Source: Marchantia polymorpha subsp. ruderalis (taxonomy: Eukaryota > Streptophyta > Marchantiopsida > Marchantiales > Marchantiaceae). Taken from it: a stretch of DNA of 64,000 bases. The stretch is from positions 19,780,501 through 19,844,500 of the forward strand of contig AP031353.1 in the NCBI GenBank assembly GCA_037833965.1, read 5' to 3'. Of this stretch, positions 11,651 through 23,800 are shown piece after piece. Under the pieces are notes generated by a model. That model saw nothing but the letters and a program-made list of their open reading frames with translations, did not search any database and was not told the origin of the DNA. Positions within the stretch are counted from its first letter, which is position 1, and every line of letters starts with the position of its first letter. The position numbers and the translations under genes were made by a program.

Positions 11651-12505
11651 GGAGCCCAACCGTGCTGCTGAAGTCCGCTTACCTCGCATAATTTTTGCCT
11701 TGTAGTATGTCGTAATTGATCTGTTGCTGTCATATTCTTGGTTGAGAAGACGAGGTTGACTGTAAAGTAGTTACAACATGTTTTGTCAACGTGTCCGTCA
11801 TGTGCATTCGAGCGCTTAACTGTCGGACCTGAAAACATTTGTCTCTTTAACAATGTCTGTCAGCTGAATAGTGAAACAACCGTACGTTTTTTCGCACAGG
11901 AAGGAAAAGATTGTTTTGACATGAAAATCGGTCAGCATGACAAGGGGAAATTGTCTACGCGCAAACCCAGATATGTCTTTGGGTGTGCGCTAGCAAGTGA
12001 CAAGAAATACACCAAGTTGTTCGAAGTCGAATTAAATTTTGCAAGCGCCCAATCCACGTACTACACTTCCGGAAACTGCCGTACAAATGAGCGATTTGTA
12101 GATTGAACTTAGGTCGAAGATAGGACGGTATGAGCACCATGCATTATAGGAAGGGTTTTTGTTTCATGCCGTATCTTCGGATTTTGTTTTACTGTGGGAT
12201 CACAATTTAAGCCAAGAGATCGTCTTGCCAATAAAGTGCGGAGAGGCTTTATTGCCAATAGCAACTGACCTCTGAGTTCACAGATTAGATTCTGCAAAAT
12301 CTGATCCATTGCAGTAAGGCTAGCCGAAGAGTCCAATACAAGAAGTTAAACTGTAAAAAGTATGTACTTTTTCTTCCTTGATGGTGTCTTCATATATTTT
12401 GTTTATCCACTTCACAACCTTCACTTTTTAAAAGTGATGCAATATTTAGCAGGTATTAAATTTCTGTAGTAAAACCCGAAATTGATAAGATCTTTTGGTG
12501 ATGGT

Positions 12506-12595
12506 CGTAATCATGTGCATGGTAGGATATATCCTCGTAATCATGTGCATGGTAGGATATATCCTCGTAATCAAGTGCATGATAGGATATATCTT
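12506..12595. repeat. 30-bp minisatellite, three copies
   Basis: Units start at 12506, 12536 and 12566 with the sequence cgtaatcatgtgcatgg followed by taggatatatcct. The first two units are identical and the third has a few changes. The overlapping plus-strand ORF (12482-12751) therefore repeats NHVHGRIYPR. Nothing else supports this ORF as a gene. Confidence 0.95.
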
Positions 12596-13134
12596 ATGAA
12601 CTATCACAACGGTGAAACTATAGAATCTCTAAAAACTACCCAAATGAAGACCCAAGTCTTCATCGAGGTAATTTTACAATGCCAGAGGCAGGATCTGAAA
12701 GATAATAAAGGTACGCAGAACCAACAAAAGACTATAAGTTCCTCCGTCTAAATACACGTGTATATCTACTTAATACGAAAGTATACGTAAGTTAGCTTGA
12801 TTTACCAAGTAATAAGCGACAATGTTTCAAAAGTGTGACGCAGAACTCAGGAGTGAGGGTCGTATAGTTCACATTGATAAGAAGGCTCATTAATCTTAGC
12901 GGTGAATACTCCAACTCAATCTTCGTACGGTTAAAAGTTTCTAATTTATTCTACCTAGAATGTATCAATTGGATCATTCTCAATGTAGATGTATATATAT
13001 TGTTCATAAAAAATGGGAATTCGCTCTCAGAATAGTACCGAATATTTCAAATTAACTGCTTGTTTATCTAATCATGTCAGATAGGTTCACTCCTATCGAA
13101 TGTAATGGTTAATCACAACGCATGTGAATGTTAT

Positions 13135-13254
13135 ATCTACAATCTCACACATTAGTGCAATAGTTTGCATTTCTCTGTATTCTGCAAATGGTACATCTAT
13201 AATCTCACACATTAGTGCAATAGATTGCATTTCTCTGTCTTCTGCAAAAGACAA
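13135..13254. repeat. 60-bp tandem duplication
   Basis: A 60-base unit beginning atctacaatctcacac at 13135 is repeated at 13195 with few differences. The period is a multiple of three, so the plus-strand ORF at 13124-13345 shows a duplicated 20-residue segment around ISHISAI. The ORF has no known relatives that I recognise. Confidence 0.9.
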
Positions 13255-16200
13255 TGTCGACTTCTTCATTCAAATCGCCAGATTTGAATTCTTTCAATTC
13301 TCATATCCTTGTAAATGTCCAGATTCTACCCATCCCAAGCAATAAGGCAAAGTTTTGTTGGTGATTATGTATTAGAATGAAGACATTGAACGAGAGCCTG
13401 GACGATGAAGCAATAAAGAACAAAAGTTTGAAGCAGTAGCTGATCTGAGTGAAGAAGGAAACCACTTGTATGAAAGTAAGTCAAAGAAAAGATTCTGCTT
13501 TTTAATCGAGAGGCAACAAATGTAACCTTGAAGGTGTCCATTATATCTAAAAATTAAAAAAATAATTGTAATACGAGATTTTGATAGGTTGGATATACGT
13601 CAATACAGATAAAACTCCCGACTGAAAATCTACTGCCATTAAATTTTGTTGCTGAACCTGATACTGTTTCCTCATTATTTCGAAGTGAGTTGGTTAACTG
13701 AAAACAAGTCAAAAGTTTCAGTAGGTCGATGACTTGTGAGTTGTAACACAAGAAACAAATGAGATATATAGCTCTAACATAATAATGGTTTTGTAAAACT
13801 GTGAGGTGAAAATTTTCGTGCAAGATCTGCGTAAAAGTAACAGTTGTGGTGTTATTTTTTAAGAACCACTACCTAACAGAATTTCAAATGTAATATGTTA
13901 TCTTGATTTTTAGCATAGAATTTGTAATCTATCGGCTTGATCAACAAAAAATAATATTTCAGTATGGCTAGACGACGAAGTCGACCATTTTCACATTTCC
14001 AGTAGATTCAAACTGAAAGTGGAAATCTATCTGATAACTGATCAACTGATTTTTAGAGCATAAAAAAAGATAATTTTGAATGGAAGTGATGATAAGAGAA
14101 AAAGAAAGGACTCTTTTGATTATATGGCAAAAGTGGAATATGAAATAAAAAGATTTATTTATCAAGAAATGTATAAGTCTTCATATTCAGCTTGAAGATG
14201 CCTTGAAGTGTTATATAAATGTTCTATCTTGGACTACTAAAATTATGATACTGCAGCAACTCTAGCCAAACACCCTAAAAGATGTGTACTTAAAACATGT
14301 TTTGAAGAAACATGGATTTATTGTGTTGATTAAAAGTTTGCTAATTTGCATTGAAGATCCGTATGATGCAACTGTGTTCATATGAAGCTTTGCCAGGCTC
14401 AAGTTCCTTTTTCGACTTGGGATATTATATATAGAACTTCGAGGAAAATTGGTAGAAATTTGAACTGCGTTTCAGATTGGAGAGAATGGATATAGACAGT
14501 GAGACTTCAGAAGCAGTGAAATGAATCATTTGGCTTTTTTTCTCGAGGTCTTAAAGTAAGAAGTGACTTATAAATATGCGCCTGATGAATCAATCTTGAA
14601 ATCTGTATATTAGACATCCGTTTGAGATTGATTATTGTAGGTTCAGATGTGTTTAGGTCCCTACTTCCAAAGCTTGGAACATCACCTCAGTTGTGACTCT
14701 AACTGGATACAATCAAAATAAGAGTATAAGTTGTTAATCATGTCTAACATATGGCGGTGCCTACTCTCATTTCGTGAGAGTCGTCTTGCTACTACCAGAA
14801 CAAAACGTTCTTACGAAAAGCAAGGTAAAGTGCTGCTGTTTCATCACGGATGTTGAGAAATCTACACTCGAAGGGTATGCTAGGAGATTCTTTCAAGGAT
14901 CAACGACAGTATTTTAGTCAAAGCAAATTTAAAACTGTGTTTTAAACTGTAATAAAGGTTTTCGACGATATGAGCAAATCACTAGCATGAAGCCTTAGAA
15001 AATCAGGAGAAAATTCATTGCTTCCAGTTTCCAGTTAGCATAAATCAGAATAAGGAAGAATAGAACAAAAAGTTTTTACGAGACGCGGTTCAAAGTAATA
15101 ACCGCACAAGGAAGTATCCTGCACCGAAGGTTTATGCAAGAAAACGCTGAAGGTCAGTCTAGAAAAGCTCACCTCTACGGCTTTCATTTAGTGTTTAAAA
15201 AAAAACATCAGCGGACTATTTTTCAAACACGGCTCTACACCGCTATTTCTCCTAAAATACATATAATAAAGAAATAGGGGTCGTAGCGGATGAGCTCATA
15301 TCTCTGATGAATTAAGAAGGTTTGTCTCAAAGCTGGATTTGAGGATTGACCAACACACTTGATATCGGTGCTCCTCTGTTATTCGTCGGTTCTCAAGGAA
15401 AACAGCTAAAATTGCACATACGTAACGATTCACAGAACACTGTTTGCTATTGCTTTTGTAATATAACTCCTTATTTTGTTTCTAAATATGAAGAACAAAG
15501 TTCTCTGCTTGCTGTAGTTGATTAGTCACGTTTAGTTTGCTGGCTGGCACTACAGCAGAAGTTATATGTAGGTCTAATCAAATCCGATAGTATACTAAAA
15601 TGTAAAAGGTCGTGTTCCTTCGTCAGTTGCACTCACAAAAGTAGGATACTAGACTTATACCGTCCTTAACTCCGTTTTCTTCCAGGAAATCTTTGAGTTA
15701 GGAGGATCAGCACGTCCACCGAACAACAAGTATCAAATCCTCAGTTGACAATTCTGACGATCAAAGCTGAGTTTCTTGCATTGATGCCAACGAATCAAAG
15801 CTGATGCATATATAAGTAACTGCTGTTACCACAAGAGCAGGGTATCAATCATTTTGGATGTGATCACCAGATTATAGATCGTAGGGCACTCCTGGTTGAG
15901 TAATTTCTAACGAGTTAGGGGGTAGCAGGAGTTATTTTAATATTTAACTTGTCATTTCAAAGTTAAACGATTAACAATGGCTGGAGACGACTAAATTTGA
16001 CTCTTGACCAGGAGACGAGGGGAGATTTGAACGTAGATGTGTTTCATCCAGACCGGTATATACCGGTGCATAACTTAAATGCTTGATGATCTTTACAATG
16101 GTCACGGGTCTTGGACGTTTAAAATTAGAGTATTTCCAAAAAACATTTCTGTCACTTACATGTGCACATCAGAAGTGACGCCATAAGACACACAAACCCG

Positions 16201-16444
16201 CGTCACTAAGCACTACTGGCTGAGTAAAGGACATCTTCTTGCTCGTTCGCGGACTACTGGACTGGATGCTGATGCAAAGTGGTCTCGTATGACATCACAA
16301 GTTTTGGAAGAAGGGTTTAAGCGTTTGTCAGGAAGATCGTATGAGGAGGAGGGAGTTTGCAGCAAGTGACCCTCTGACTTGTTTGGCTTAATGGTCAGTG
16401 GGTTTTTCTCGCTAAGGAAGGAAGAAAGCAAACGACGGAAAGGA

Positions 16445-16470
16445 AGCTTACCATACCCTTATGGTAAGCT
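16445..16470. repeat. perfect hairpin, 11-base arms
   Basis: Arms 16445-16455 (agcttaccata) and 16460-16470 are exact reverse complements with a four-base loop (ccct). Confidence 0.9.
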
Positions 16471-16843
16471 CGACGGTGCACGAGAATTGAGAAGGAAGGG
16501 AGGAAGAGGAGATGGGAGGGAAGGTAATGGGCCCGTTTTTCTTGTTTTGGAGACAAAAGACAAGAATTAATTAAAAGCTCATGCAAGTCAGGCACCGAAA
16601 GGGCAAGGCTACAGAATGAGCAGAGACTCAGACAGCAACAACAAGACCAGTCCTGTCCAGTCACAGTGATGTGTGTGAAAGAGCAGAAGGGCTGGGCTAG
16701 TTGGGCTGTGAGACAGTAAGTACTTCTACAGTGGCTGGTTGATGTAAAGATGATGACTGTTGGTTTATACAGGTAAACGTCCTTTGTGAGGAAACGTATA
16801 ATGGGTTGAATGATTGAAGACCTGAGTCACAGGACGAGCCTAA

Positions 16844-16870
16844 CTCTCTCTCTCTCTCTCTCTCTCTCTC
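16844..16870. repeat. (CT)n microsatellite
   Basis: A CT run of about 27 bases is followed by cccagcccagcccag and then four CCTCA-type units. CT-rich tracts of this kind are common in plant promoters and 5' leaders, and the ATG at 16917 follows 46 bases later. Confidence 0.9.
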
Positions 16871-16890
16871 CCCAGCCCAGCCCAGCAATA

Positions 16891-16910
16891 ACCTCACCTC
16901 ACCTCACCTC
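16891..16910. repeat. (ACCTC)4 repeat
   Basis: Four perfect five-base units directly precede the candidate start codon at 16917. Confidence 0.95.
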
Positions 16911-16916
16911 AGAAGG

Positions 16917-16985
16917 ATGGCTGGACCGGAGGCTGCGGCACGTACCGGCGAGGAAATTCCTTCTGTGAAAAAACATTTTTCTCAA
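16917..16985 (+). CDS. possible first exon of an unidentified gene
   Basis: An ATG in a near-ideal plant context (AAGGATGGC) follows a CT-rich leader-like tract. It opens a 23-residue segment beginning MAGPEAAARTGEEIPSVKK that looks like ordinary protein and is GC-richer than what follows. A candidate donor (GTATGG) lies a few bases further on, after which the frame turns into non-protein-like sequence. I could not find downstream exons, and I do not recognise the segment. It may be the remnant of a gene or a chance ORF. Confidence 0.25.
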
Positions 16986-19863
16986 GGAGTATGGATTATA
17001 ACGACGCATGCTGTGGTCGGTGCGGTGCTCTCAAAGTCCCTCGCCTCGCAGTGCACACAAACTCGTAGATTTGATCTTAAATGTGCACGCTTAGGCTTAT
17101 GCTCCCATCTTCCTCTCGTCCTCCCTCGTTCCCACTCAGCACTTCAGCATTCACGTGGCCTATCGCAACTGAGTATGCATTACCGCAACCCTAAATTCTC
17201 TATATTTAGCACAGATTAATCAAGTCTCCTGGATTTTCTTGACTAGAAAGTCCTTGACTCCTTGGCACCCCCAGCGGAGTATATATACTCTCCTCTCTCT
17301 CTCTCTCCGTCATTCTCTTTCAAGCGAAACTCCCGCCACCGAATCATCCATTCCTTGCCACCGTGCCTGCAATTCAGGTCTGTCACCATACTATCTAAAC
17401 TATAATTCGCGACGGGAGAAAAAACGAAACCATCCAACGGACGTCTCGGACCTTATGTAAGTTGTACATACGTGTCCAACAGAAGTATATACATGTCTCC
17501 TCTACTGGAAAGGGAAGTCGTGCAGCTGCCATTTCGACTCGTGGTTGGTCGTTGCCAAGCAAGATTCTCAATCCCTACTCTGTGCACAAACAGTGACACG
17601 AGTGAAATTTAGTAATACTCAATGACGAACTAATGGTTGTCCATTTCATGGCGCCGAGTCCAATGTCGTCAGTTACTCGTGTAAAACATATCTGGGAAGT
17701 GGTTTCGGTGTCCCTTTTTGAATGTCATAGTCTGCGATTTTGGCGAATATGCATCGGACTGAATAGCTCTAGGATTTGAGGTCAGTGATGTGACGTAGCC
17801 TTCTCCAAGGGCCCCCGGAGACTCCATTCATCATGCAGCCAGGTCATTTCAGTTCATGGTTTTGTTTGAAAGGTCAATTGAAAGCAGAGCGTTTAGGATG
17901 CGAGGAAACCGATAGCTACGCGAACTACAAGCCTTCACTTAAGATACCACCGCGGATCCACTCTTCCATTCTTGAAGTTCGAATCCGTCGACCTGGATCA
18001 AAATGATTTTACGTCATGAGTAATCGATGGAGCCCTGCAGGTTTTCAAAAACTATACCTTTCTGCTGATCTCCTTTGGGGATTACTGGTACTTTACATAG
18101 ACTATGAAGAAATAGGTTGACCAAAGGCAAGCAAGGCTGCTCAAACTGCTCAATGTGAAGTCACAAGTCAAAGGAATCTGTGCACAGAAAACTGCGCATA
18201 TCATATGGAGATAGCTTGCATCTACCCTGCTTGTCTGTATAGGGCATGAAAGAAAGTGACAGATATCGAATCTTAAGGCTTGGCATCCGGGAGTATGTGA
18301 GCAAAAAAGATTCCCCAGATCAGCACTTCTGACGATTGATGTAGGTACTAGGTACTGCTAAAAGGTTTTTACGATTCTAGTACATCTAGTCCTTTCTGGT
18401 TTGGTTCAGCTTGATGTGGACTCCCAGCTCGTGAGGGACAAGCCGAGTGATGATAGACAGAGAATTACTCTCTACAGTGACTACACGTATGGTACCGATT
18501 CCTTTCCAATAGCACATGAGATTAATTCAGACATCGTCTACCAGCACGAGAGGTTCTCTTTGTAATAGTGCTTCACACGAGAATAGTAATGATAGATCTT
18601 TCCAAGCAATCCACTACAATATTAATTAACTTCTTCTTGTCCTACTTCTTCTCAAGTGGTATGGAACATACAGCAAGTAGATTCCATTCCCTGGTCCAGG
18701 TCCCATAAGAGGGCCCATGAATGGGAGCGACGATAGGAATCAATCTGCCCGCCTTCCTCAACATCAGCCGACGAGGACCTTGTTAGAAGGTGACAGGAGG
18801 AGGACTAAAATCCGATACGGCCAAAACTGCAGTCTGCCCTTCAACGATCTCAGAGAGACTCTTCGGGGTCTTAAATCGCCAAATTAAGCGCAGCCCCTAA
18901 TGAACGAGGAATACGTTATATTCGCTTCTTTCCGACGACAGGCTCTGAACTTCTGAAACCTAAACCTCGGTCGGGTATTCTTGAACAACCGGGAAATGGC
19001 AACGGGGGCCAACGTCAGCAATACGAACCTAGTCGAGGAGTTGTCTTTGTCACCAAGGCTTCTGAAGACGGGTATAATATGGCGACGGGTCCGGCGGCTC
19101 GGTGGGCGGGAAAACCGGAAGAAGGACCAGACATCGAGAATTTTCATAGGCCTGGGAACCGCCGCCGGGTAGCTTTCGTCAGCATGCCTCCTCACTTCCG
19201 ACCAAGATGCCGGCGTCTGCCACGCGCACCATCTTCAATTGGATGTTTCCAACGCGTACATTTCAATGTTCGTATTCAATAAGACCTCACTTGAATCAGA
19301 GCGACAAACCTTGAAACTTCCGTCCGACTGAAACTTGGCCGCTCTCTTGACGAACGCACGCCAGCAGGCGCAGTTTTCAGGAGGCCAGGCTACCTACACT
19401 TCTAGAGCTACTCCGGTGTACATTCTCAAACGCTTGTTGTGTGAGGATTGACACATAATCTTTTGACTTCTAGCCGATTTACTGAAAGAGCATCTTCGAC
19501 GATTGACAGTGAAATCTGCGTTGACAGTACAAAGATTCAATCTCTTGTGGAACTGAGATTTTGTCCTCTCTCGCCAAGATGGTTTCTTACAAAGTATTAA
19601 ATATAGCGATTAGTGCCAGGCGGAAAGGATGACAACCAATCAAAGAATCCACAATAAAATCATTATACACATAGATGTGAAAGCAGTTAACAATAACAGG
19701 AAAAAAGTAAAATATCAACCCTCCAGTAAAACCAAACCTCTTACTTAAAGTGTCCCAAATACCATCACAATCTATGAACTGTGTTAGAGCAATAACTCAA
19801 ATAACGAAACTGTTTAGTTGATTTTTACTAAAAATAAACCTTATGCCATAAAAAAACTTGCAT

Positions 19864-19926
19864 AAATGGTAATGGTAAATAGATCAAGCCCGTGGGACCC
19901 AAAGGGTCAAAAGGCTAAAAAACACA
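19864..19926 (-). mobile_element. LINE 3'-tail relic, minus strand
   Basis: The sequence runs tggtaatggtaaatagatc, aagcccgtgggaccc, aaagggtcaaaaggc, taaaaaacac. This is the reverse complement of the LINE 3' untranslated end seen at 55.44-55.51 kb, with very few differences. Only the last 60 or so bases of the element are present. Confidence 0.85.
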
Positions 19927-20775
19927 TAGAAGATCTAAGATATCAAACTATCTAGTCAAACTTCTATAAAAGACTGTCTAAAATGAAAGTCAAAGTAATC
20001 TTTCTGCAAAGAAATATGTACATGATCTCTAAAATTTGAGTTTACAATAAACTTAAAAATGACCTCATTTAGATTAATTTAGTACATGTTTACGCATTCA
20101 TTTGCAAACAAATCGAAGTCAATATTGACGTTAAGTGCAAAGTATCAACACATAGAAATATATGATTCACTTCTCCAAGAGTTAATGTTCATGAATATAA
20201 TTTTTTGATCTCATGGATTCAAATTTTAGGGTCTTATGTCTCACAAAGAATTGCAACTTGCTATCTTACATAACATTAGCTAACCTAGCTAGTCTCATTA
20301 ACTAGAGTCAAATAATTAAAATCAAAACAAGAATTAATTCATAATAATATAGTTTTTTATTCATGTCTTCAGATCTCACATATCTATAAATTATATGATA
20401 ATCCTGCCAAAAATACTTAAAACCAAGGTCAATTTCTAAATTACAAAAATGAGATTGTAATCAAAACATTATAGAGTAAGTTCATAAATGAAGAATATAT
20501 AATTATCAATTCATTCTACTTATCTTTATATGCAATATTATAATGCAATACATATAATGATCGCTTGAAAATTTTCCTTGCAAAAAACGTCTCTCTAGTC
20601 AATTGAAAAATGCTTGCTAATTTTGAACTTTTCTTTCAAATTCTGCGGCCGAGATTCAATTTTTCAACAAAATGTTCATACACATAATTTTTGTAAAGAT
20701 ATAAGCAAATTTAATTTATCATTAATTTTCATGAATCAAATCGTTTTATTAGACTTGATTTTTCTCAATTTTTTT

Positions 20776-20812
20776 TATACATATATCAATGATGTTTATT
20801 GATATATGTATA
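20776..20812. repeat. perfect hairpin, 15-base arms
   Basis: Arms 20776-20790 and 20798-20812 are exact reverse complements with a seven-base spacer (gatgttt). The local sequence is A/T-rich, so chance contributes more here than for the GC-containing palindromes. Confidence 0.8.
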
Positions 20813-23800
20813 TGTATGAAACACCTCACTCTTGTTTACATCTAAAGTGTTTTGATTACCAAAATAATCTCAAATTTTCTTCTTTGTTGATTATAAATCA
20901 ATTGTTATGACAGATTAGGCTAAGTATTGTTTGCATAGGATAAACATTATTAACTTTAATACTTGATTTAAAATAATTTAGTTAATATACAAGATAAAAA
21001 TTAGTGTAGTTTAAACTATACATATTTCATTTCATACTTTTTTTAGGTATTATTTCATGTTTATGTCATTTGTATGTTAGTTTTTATGAAAATAATGTAA
21101 TTTTTATTGTAAATCATCAGAAATACTATCCTTGCATTGTTTTAAAACATATTGCGCATAATGTCTTTTTTAAATTTTTTTTTGATTATGCTCAAATTAA
21201 ACAGCCAAAATTTATATAGTGTTGCATTTTTTCATATTAATTAATCAAATACCTTTAGAACATATATATTTTGAATAAATCATATACTTTTATACTTTGA
21301 GTTCTTGTAATGATCATATTTTTTAAGCAATCTATGTTTAAAAATTTTCATATAAGTTCTAGATTCAAAATTACTTTGAGTTACAAATAAGTATCAAAAT
21401 ATGAATGACATGTTTATCATCATACAAAAACCTAGAATAATGAAATTCATTATTAATCTTTTTCAAATATATAAAACAAGGATCACTAACACTCTAATTG
21501 AATTTTTATGATTTCATAATCATCAGGTTATTTATTTTTGATCAAGCAGCTTGTTTTGGTTTATACAAAACTTTAATCAACCTGAATATGATATATTTTT
21601 CTATTTTTTCACAAAATTATAATTTTATAATGAAAATAGTGTATAATAGAAAACACACCTGTTTATGTACGCATACTGGGTAAGTACTCAAAATTTTACT
21701 CAAAAAAGAGTGATCAAGATTTATTTAGTTCAATATGCAAGTTTGGAAGATTCTTGTGTTTGAAAATCAATTTTTGCTTGATGTTTGCTCATATGGCATT
21801 AAAAGATATATTTCGATAGTGATACAAACTAGTACGATATGAATCGTTTTGTATATGTTTTAGATAATATTGGGCAATAAACACTCAGAGTTTGTCTAAA
21901 GCTTTCAGTAATACTCGAAAGTATATGTTGACTTCATATCACTCTTTGAGAAGCAGCACCTTTTGCAACCTCATCGCTTTGTTATTCATTCAAAATTGAT
22001 AAATTAAATGCAATAGTTTTTGCTTTGGCAATTGTGGAATAATGATATTGGCCCTTAGCATGTCAAAGCATTTCTTCAAAATCAATTAAAAAACCAAGCA
22101 GATTGAAAAAATCCTCTTTAGGTTCAGATATTAGTCATATCTTTTTAGGATTTGTTAATGTTGTACCACACATTTTTTTCAACTGCTTCATTAACTTTGT
22201 GCTTGCAAAATCAAGTCCTTTTAGTGGAAGCATATGTGTTATTCAACTTACATCAACTTACTAAAATGCATTCGCTAGTTGTGTTGTGTTTTCTTTTCAA
22301 TTGATTAGTCTAATTAACAATTGTGATAATGAATCTGAAGACCTGCCTAGTAAAAGTTTGTACAATTTTTGTTATATATTTAAACTGAGAAAATAATTCT
22401 AAAAGTTATATATGAGTCATTTATAAGATTACTCATTATTGTTGATAAGTTTATCCCATGTCTCGTTTGGAGAGATTAGAATCTGGATGGCTATTAGCTC
22501 ACCGGAATTATACTCAAAATGAAATTTAATCGAGTAAAGGGTTATGACTCGCCTAAGTACGCACCTCTTAGATAAGTACACACAATACTTTGAGTATCAA
22601 GGTGTGTACTTGAGTGGAAGAACACTATACAATGGATGAACTAATATATTTTCCTTCATTTATTTTACTTGAAAATTGTAAATATAATTCCAAAACTAAA
22701 TTATAGGAATAATGAAGCATTGATTTTTCTACAAAAAACATAATAAACACACACCTGTGTGTTTATCAAGTTCAAGACAAGGAAAATTATTATGTTCAAA
22801 TGTGCTAATTTGTTGACTTTGTGGGCCATTTTCTTTGACAGTCTTGTTCTGGTTCAAACCACGGGTCCACGGATCAAGACCTGTTTAAATGAGCATAATT
22901 TTTGACTTTGTCCATCGAATGCAATTGTCTCCACTTTCCATTTGTGCTCAGAAGACAGTACCGTGCTGTACTTTAATCACCGAGAATCACTCTTCTGTAA
23001 ATGCAAATTGAAAAAGATAAAATGAAAAATTTATTTTAGATCATGCTTTTATATAGTGAAAATATATATAGTATATGTATAAAAATTTGAGTTAAATTTA
23101 TTCAAATTATTTTGATTGTTTTTATTGCACAAAAAAATTAGGGCTAGATTAATCAATTATTAAAAAAACCAAATATAAAAAATCATAAAATATTACATCT
23201 ATTTAAAAAAAATGTGGAGACCATGCATTATACATAAATTTGAAATTAAGTATAATGTCAGACGGGTATTGTTCAAAAAACATAAATTCATGAAGATTTT
23301 GGAATCTGAATTGAAACCATAATCAAGTGATGAGTGAGTTGTACATAAAATAGAAAGCAAAGAGATTTTATAACATGCGGAATCCCTTATGTGTTGTTTT
23401 AAGTTCAATTTGTAAGATAAAATACATCTATATATTTGAGTTAAATAACTTTAGCATAAAATCCTGTGGTGCTTAGATTGCAATACTGATTTCATTTCCT
23501 CAAGAAGTAGGTGATGGTTCTAGTGATTCACATTTATCTATGAACTTTTTTTTGATCAGTGAATGATTGGCTTATATAGAATTATTCAAACTTTTCTTAC
23601 TTTAGATCTCACAAGCTTGATCTATTGAGCATTTTTCATTTTTTGGGTTTAATTTTTTGTTATAAATATATATACATGTAAAAAATTGCAACTAAAACTT
23701 GAATTATACTTTTACTTTTAAATACGCATTTTCTTATTTTGAATGATAAGATTTCATAAGATTTCAGTTTATCTTCATTTGTGCTTATTTTTTAAGTATT

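Larger units (their letters stand above)
9410..19590. other. low-copy region without a recognised gene
   Basis: Composition is mixed and codon-like structure is absent. The ORFs here are short and overlap on both strands, and none resembles a known family. The supportable contents are small tandem duplications (10.7, 12.5 and 13.1 kb), fold-backs (11.6 and 16.4 kb), a CT microsatellite with a CCTCA repeat followed by a possible first exon (16.8-17.0 kb), and a GC-rich patch at 18.9-19.4 kb whose frames I cannot assign. The stretch just after 9409 should include the eIF2-beta 3' untranslated region, but its end is not visible. Confidence 0.5.

Noticed and set aside
17970-17995. tRNA B-box-like gttcgaatcc
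   Set aside because: There is no matching A box or cloverleaf upstream.
18884-19282. Overlapping GC-rich ORFs on both strands
   Set aside because: Arg- and Pro-rich frames on both strands of a GC-rich patch are typical of non-coding sequence. No family was recognised.
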